From assembly GCA_024762625.1 (NCBI GenBank), contig JANTHA010000101.1:1-7742 (forward strand): a DNA stretch of 7,742 bases. Reading direction: 5' to 3'. Shown here in pieces: positions 5,054 to 7,742 of the stretch (position 1 is the stretch's first letter; every line of letters starts with the position of its first letter). Position numbers and translations under genes: made by a program. Below the pieces are notes generated by a model. It saw nothing but the letters and a program-made list of their open reading frames with translations, did not search any database and had not been told where the DNA came from. This stretch comes from Thiotrichaceae bacterium (GTDB lineage Bacteria; Pseudomonadota; Gammaproteobacteria; Thiotrichales; Thiotrichaceae).

Positions 5054-5653
5054 ATGTTTTCAACAGCTTCGGCCAGAATAATGTTAAGCTTGCTTCTTTT
5101 ATCAATACCTCTGTTATTCTCCACAGCAAGCGCCGATGGCGTTTTCAAGTGGAAAGATCGTTATGGTAAAACGCAATATGGCGATAAACCGCCCAAAGGC
5201 GTAAAAGCGGAACCATTTACGCCGCCCCCGATAACGGTGATTAAAAACTATGGCAACCAGTGGCGTTCATCAGGCGCCCAATATTCAGCGCCGCACCAGG
5301 AAGAGAATAAACCCAGGGACACAGGAGGAAATTACCAAAGCCTCAGTATTATTGCGCCAAAAGCTGATCAGGCAATCCGCGCCAATGACGGCGATGTTAC
5401 ACTGATGCTGGATATTAAACCCAAATTGAAAAAGGGTCACTCTATTGTGGTGTTTCTTGATGGCAAACAGGTTTCCAACGGAACTTCGCGAGCAGTTAAC
5501 CTGACAGGGCTGGATCGCGGTTTACATCAGGTATCGGCTGAAATCAGGGATGCCTACAACGCCAGTTTAATCGCAAGTCCAAGCATAAGTTTCACTGTGC
5601 TTAGAACTTCCATTTTGAATAAGAAAAAGAAAAAATTCCCGACTTATCCATAG
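5054..5653 (+). CDS. Exported DUF4124 protein with a C-terminal Ig-like domain
   Basis: A 199-residue protein with a Sec signal peptide: the hydrophobic core LSLLLLSIPLLF (11-22) is followed by ASA (25-27), with probable cleavage before D28. DUF4124 follows at once: DGVFKWKDRYGKTQYGDKPP (28-47), the short domain common at the N-terminus of mature periplasmic proteins in gammaproteobacteria. A Pro/Gln/Asn-rich linker runs to about 93. Residues 95-183 look like a beta-sandwich: LSIIAPKADQAIR, VTLMLDIKPKL, VVFLDGKQV, NLTGLDRGLHQVSAEIRDA and SISFTVLR, as in other long DUF4124 proteins. The tail is lysine-rich (KKKKK around 190-194). The function is unknown. I chose ATG 5054, with AAAGG about 9 bases upstream, over a TTG at 5018 that would add 12 polar residues ahead of the signal peptide. 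It is convergent with fpr. Confidence 0.85.
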   Translation: MFSTASARIMLSLLLLSIPLLFSTASADGVFKWKDRYGKTQYGDKPPKGVKAEPFTPPPITVIKNYGNQWRSSGAQYSAPHQEENKPRDTGGNYQSLSIIAPKADQAIRANDGDVTLMLDIKPKLKKGHSIVVFLDGKQVSNGTSRAVNLTGLDRGLHQVSAEIRDAYNASLIASPSISFTVLRTSILNKKKKKFPTYP

Positions 5654-5654
5654 A

Positions 5655-5687
5655 GGCGCTAAGGCGGCGCTAAAGAGGGGCTAAAAC
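5655..5687 (+). repeat. Three tandem 11-bp repeats between DUF4124 gene and fpr
   Basis: Units GGCGCTAAGGC (5655-5665), GGCGCTAAAGA (5666-5676) and GGGGCTAAAAC (5677-5687) share GGCGCTAA, with one change in the third copy. They begin 2 bp after the DUF4124 stop codon and are followed by TTTTTT at 5690-5695. The GCGC cores could pair weakly ahead of the T-run, but no classic terminator stem forms. The 11-bp period is close to one helical turn. Confidence 0.7.
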
Positions 5688-5702
5688 AATTTTTTATATC
5701 TG

Positions 5703-5718
5703 AGTATTTAAAAATACT
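5703..5718. other. AT-rich palindrome over the fpr stop codon
   Basis: AGTATTT and AAATACT form a perfect 7-bp inverted repeat with two bases between, covering the final codons and stop of fpr. The stem is almost all A-T and is not followed by a T-run on either strand. It may be incidental or a weak element of the terminator region between the convergent genes. Confidence 0.3.
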
Positions 5719-6469
5719 GCTCGGATGAAATCTGCCCTGGCTTGTGATTCAGATGGCGTTCCATGCCACGCTTTTTGAGTACTTCCTTGGTGTCTTTCAG
5801 GAAACCACTGTTGCCGCAAATCATCACGTGCGACTCTTCCTTGCTGATTTTCAGGCCTGCTTTTTTTTCCAGACTGCCGTCTTCGATCAGCGCGGGGATG
5901 CGACCACGCAATGCTTCCGGATAGTCTTCCCGGCTTACCACTGGAATGTACCCAAACTGGCTCGGATGATCGTGTTTAAAGCGCATGATTAATTCTTGAT
6001 AGGTCAGTTCCTCCGCATGAGAAACCGCATGAACCAGAATGATTTTTTGAAAACGATGCCAGGGTTCGGCGGTTTTCAGCATGGAAAGATAGGGGCCAAT
6101 GCCGGTGCCTGTCGCCAGCATCCAGATATGTCGTGCATCTGGAATTTGCGAGAGCACGAAAAAGCCAACACAGGGCTGGGCGATTTCCAGCGAATCCCCC
6201 GGTTTGAGGGCGGCCAGTGCGTTAGATACCTTGCCGCCCGGCACGATGTTGAAATAAACTTCGCCATACTTTTCTTCAGGCGAATTGATCAGCGAATAAG
6301 GCTTGGCGGCTTTAACCATGTGTCCATCTTCATCAGGAACATCGACTTGCAGGCGCGCAAACTGCCCGGCTTCGAAGGGCATCAGTTGTGCATCAAAAAT
6401 CAGTGAAAAATGCCGTGCGGTCAAAACACGGTTTTCAATGACTTTGGCGGGTATCCAGTTGCTTGCCAT
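5708..6469 (-). CDS. fpr: Ferredoxin/flavodoxin-NADP(+) reductase Fpr
   Basis: FAD enzyme that moves electrons between NADP(H) and ferredoxin or flavodoxin in the cytoplasm, supporting radical-SAM enzymes, Fe-S assembly and the oxidative-stress response. It has 253 residues against 248 in E. coli. The FAD domain has PFEAGQFARL (31-40) and PYSLINSP (57-64). The NADP domain has MLATGTGIGPYLSML (117-131), VVSR (177-180), GRIPALIE (189-196) and SHVMICGN (213-220). The protein ends in an aromatic residue (F253; W in E. coli). Two positions differ from E. coli: the FAD-site RxYS arginine (R50) is K56, and the NADP 2'-phosphate arginine R144 is S150, while R174 and R184 are kept as R180 and R190. 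ATG 6467-6469 has AGAGG eight bases upstream. It lies 24 bp after yggX and is the last gene of the operon. Confidence 0.95.
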   Translation of the reverse strand: MASNWIPAKVIENRVLTARHFSLIFDAQLMPFEAGQFARLQVDVPDEDGHMVKAAKPYSLINSPEEKYGEVYFNIVPGGKVSNALAALKPGDSLEIAQPCVGFFVLSQIPDARHIWMLATGTGIGPYLSMLKTAEPWHRFQKIILVHAVSHAEELTYQELIMRFKHDHPSQFGYIPVVSREDYPEALRGRIPALIEDGSLEKKAGLKISKEESHVMICGNSGFLKDTKEVLKKRGMERHLNHKPGQISSEQYF

Positions 6470-6493
6470 GTGATCTGCCTCTAATGAGACGCT

Positions 6494-6760
6494 TTATTCA
6501 GGAACGAAGTTGTCAATTTTGGAAGCGCCCTCGCCAAACAGAAATTTTTCCATTTCTTCTTCCAGGAATTTACGATCCTTGGCGTTAATGGGAGACAAAC
6601 GATATTCATTCATCAGCATGGTCTGGTGGTTGACCCATTCTTGCCAGGCTTGTTTGGAAATTTCGTTGTAAATTCGCTGGCCAAGATCGCCCGGGTAAGG
6701 CATCCTCTCCAGACCTTCCGCTTCCTTGCCCAGTTTTGAACAATGCACCATTCGCGTCAT
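6494..6760 (-). CDS. yggX: Fe(II) trafficking / oxidative damage protection protein YggX
   Basis: Small cytoplasmic protein (88 residues, about 91 in E. coli) that protects Fe-S clusters from superoxide and is linked to Fe(II) trafficking. The family pattern is complete: M-T-R-x-V-x-C7 at the N-terminus with the conserved cysteine, EAEGL (13-17), [18 protein letters not shown] (22-39), [21 protein letters not shown] (46-66) and a C-terminal FLFGEG. I chose ATG 6758-6760 because it aligns with the E. coli start (MSRTIFC) and follows AAGGAT at a good distance. The open frame reaching back to 6823 adds 21 residues that overlap mutY and have no similarity. The start lies 4 bases after the mutY stop, with its ribosome binding site inside mutY's last codons, so translation is probably coupled. 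Confidence 0.95.
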   Translation of the reverse strand: MTRMVHCSKLGKEAEGLERMPYPGDLGQRIYNEISKQAWQEWVNHQTMLMNEYRLSPINAKDRKFLEEEMEKFLFGEGASKIDNFVPE

Positions 6761-6764
6761 AGCT

Positions 6765-7742
6765 TTAATCCTTGATTTGGTTTTCCGTAAGTTGTGATAA
6801 TAAGGTTTTAACGGGAGTCGCAAGACCGCCGTTTAATTCCGTATTAAGGTTATACCAGAGCAGCTCAGTCGCTTCCATCACGCTTAGCTTTTCTGAGGAC
6901 TTTAATGGGGATGGATGGTCGCTATTCAAGACAAGATACGGCTTGATTTCCAGTTTAAAATGGCTAAAAACATGGTGAATGGTATCAAGTTTTGTTGCCT
7001 GCTGCAGTTCGACCCGGTGTTGTTCAAGCAGCCAATCATTAGCTTCGCGGTTATTTTCAAATTGAGGAAAACACCATAAGCCGCCCCAGATACCGGCTGG
7101 CGGGCGCTTGAGCATGAGCACTTCCTTGTTGCAATTTTGCACCAGCAACATCACCGTTTGTTTTTGAGGCAAGGTTTTTTTGGGTTTGGATGCTGGATAA
7201 TTCGTCATTCTACCCTTGGCAAACGCCATGCAATCGGCGCTTAAAGGACAGGATTTACAGAAAGGTTTGCTGCGAGTGCATACCGTGGCACCAAGATCCA
7301 TGATCGCCTGGGTGTAAGCGCCATTGCGGCTGGTGGGCGTTAACTTTTCCGCCAACGCCCAGAGTTGTTTTAAGACCGCCGCTTTGCCCGGCCAGCCTTC
7401 GACCGCAAAACAACGCGCCAGCACCCGTTTCACATTGCCATCCAGAATCGCCTGTGGCTGGTTGTGAGCGATGGACAAAATGGCAGCCGCAGTTGAGCGG
7501 CCGATTCCCGGCAGGTTTTGCAGATCCTCTAAATTATCAGGGAAGCGTCCGTTAAACTGTTCGCACACGCGCTGGGCGGCCTTGTGTAAATTACGACCGC
7601 GCGCATAGTAGCCAAGCCCCGACCAGTGTTTTAGCACCTCATCCTGTGTCGCAGAAGCCAGTGTATCCACATCTGGGAATGACGCCATGAAGCGTTGATA
7701 GTAAGGGATCACTGTTTTAACCTGGGTTTGCTGCAACATGAT
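6765..7742 (-). CDS. mutY: Adenine DNA glycosylase MutY (5' end cut by window edge)
   Basis: Base-excision repair enzyme that removes adenine mispaired with 8-oxoguanine. The frame is open to the last base. The visible part (325 codons) starts at the residue before MLQQTQV, which lies about 38 residues into E. coli MutY, so the true start and the catalytic Glu of the SEVMLQQTQ motif lie outside. Counting from the first Met, the helix-hairpin-helix is LPGIGRSTA (76-84), and the catalytic Asp is D100 in ILDGNVKRV. The [4Fe-4S] ligands are C154, C161, C164 and C170 with the usual C-x6-C-x2-C-x5-C spacing. The C-terminal Nudix-like 8-oxoG recognition domain covers roughly 190-315, including [10 protein letters not shown] and VFSHFKLEI. 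The gene leads a mutY-yggX-fpr operon. Confidence 0.97.
   Translation of the reverse strand: MMLQQTQVKTVIPYYQRFMASFPDVDTLASATQDEVLKHWSGLGYYARGRNLHKAAQRVCEQFNGRFPDNLEDLQNLPGIGRSTAAAILSIAHNQPQAILDGNVKRVLARCFAVEGWPGKAAVLKQLWALAEKLTPTSRNGAYTQAIMDLGATVCTRSKPFCKSCPLSADCMAFAKGRMTNYPASKPKKTLPQKQTVMLLVQNCNKEVLMLKRPPAGIWGGLWCFPQFENNREANDWLLEQHRVELQQATKLDTIHHVFSHFKLEIKPYLVLNSDHPSPLKSSEKLSVMEATELLWYNLNTELNGGLATPVKTLLSQLTENQIKD

Noticed and set aside
5996..6406. Open frame of 136 codons on the plus strand opposite fpr
   Set aside because: It is fully antisense to a strongly conserved gene, shows no recognisable domain and has no ribosome binding site.
6761..6823. YggX start upstream inside mutY
   Set aside because: The extra 21 residues are the mutY 3' end read in another frame; the E. 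coli protein aligns from ATG 6760.
1..7742. CRISPR array, tRNA, rRNA, insertion sequence or phage attachment site
   Set aside because: I looked for spaced direct repeats, tRNA-like cloverleaf or CCA ends, transposase motifs and flanking duplications, and saw none. The only tandem array is the short 11-bp one at 5655-5687.

Overview
The window is chromosomal DNA from a gammaproteobacterium. YrfG, NudE, CysQ, MutY, YggX and Fpr all resemble their E. coli counterparts closely, including the class-typical mutY-yggX pairing, and base composition is moderate (about 50-60% GC in the cysQ stretches counted, 34% across the toxin-antitoxin stretch). I cannot place it below class from sequence alone. 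Both ends cut through genes: yrfG loses its C-terminus on the left and mutY its N-terminus on the right.

Left third (1-2666): yrfG (minus strand, nucleotidase) and nudE (plus, ADP-sugar/NADH hydrolase) start only 21 bp apart, divergently. nudE ends in a 9-bp hairpin shared with a convergent small lipoprotein gene. That gene sits in AT-richer DNA between nudE and cysQ, which encodes PAP phosphatase. The three housekeeping enzymes all salvage or clean up nucleotides.

Middle (2667-5653): this part is accessory in character. It holds a low-GC toxin-antitoxin pair (PF09720-type antitoxin plus RelE/ParE toxin) with its own promoter, then an M50 membrane metalloprotease gene diverging from a small gene whose product carries the prokaryotic phospholipase A2 signature. 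An inverted repeat with a TATAAT on each strand separates the two. A DUF4870 membrane protein follows on the minus strand, overlapping the phospholipase-like gene tail to tail. Diverging from it is an exported DUF4124 protein with a probable Ig-like C-terminal domain.

Right third (5654-7742): after three 11-bp tandem repeats comes a minus-strand operon, mutY-yggX-fpr. It joins adenine glycosylase (repair of 8-oxoG:A mispairs), the Fe(II)/Fe-S protection protein and ferredoxin/flavodoxin-NADP reductase, so it looks like an oxidative-damage operon.

I did not find a clearly new multi-gene system. The items most worth following up are the signal-less phospholipase A2-like protein with its divergent M50 protease, the mutY-yggX-fpr linkage with two arginine substitutions in Fpr, and the 11-bp repeat array.
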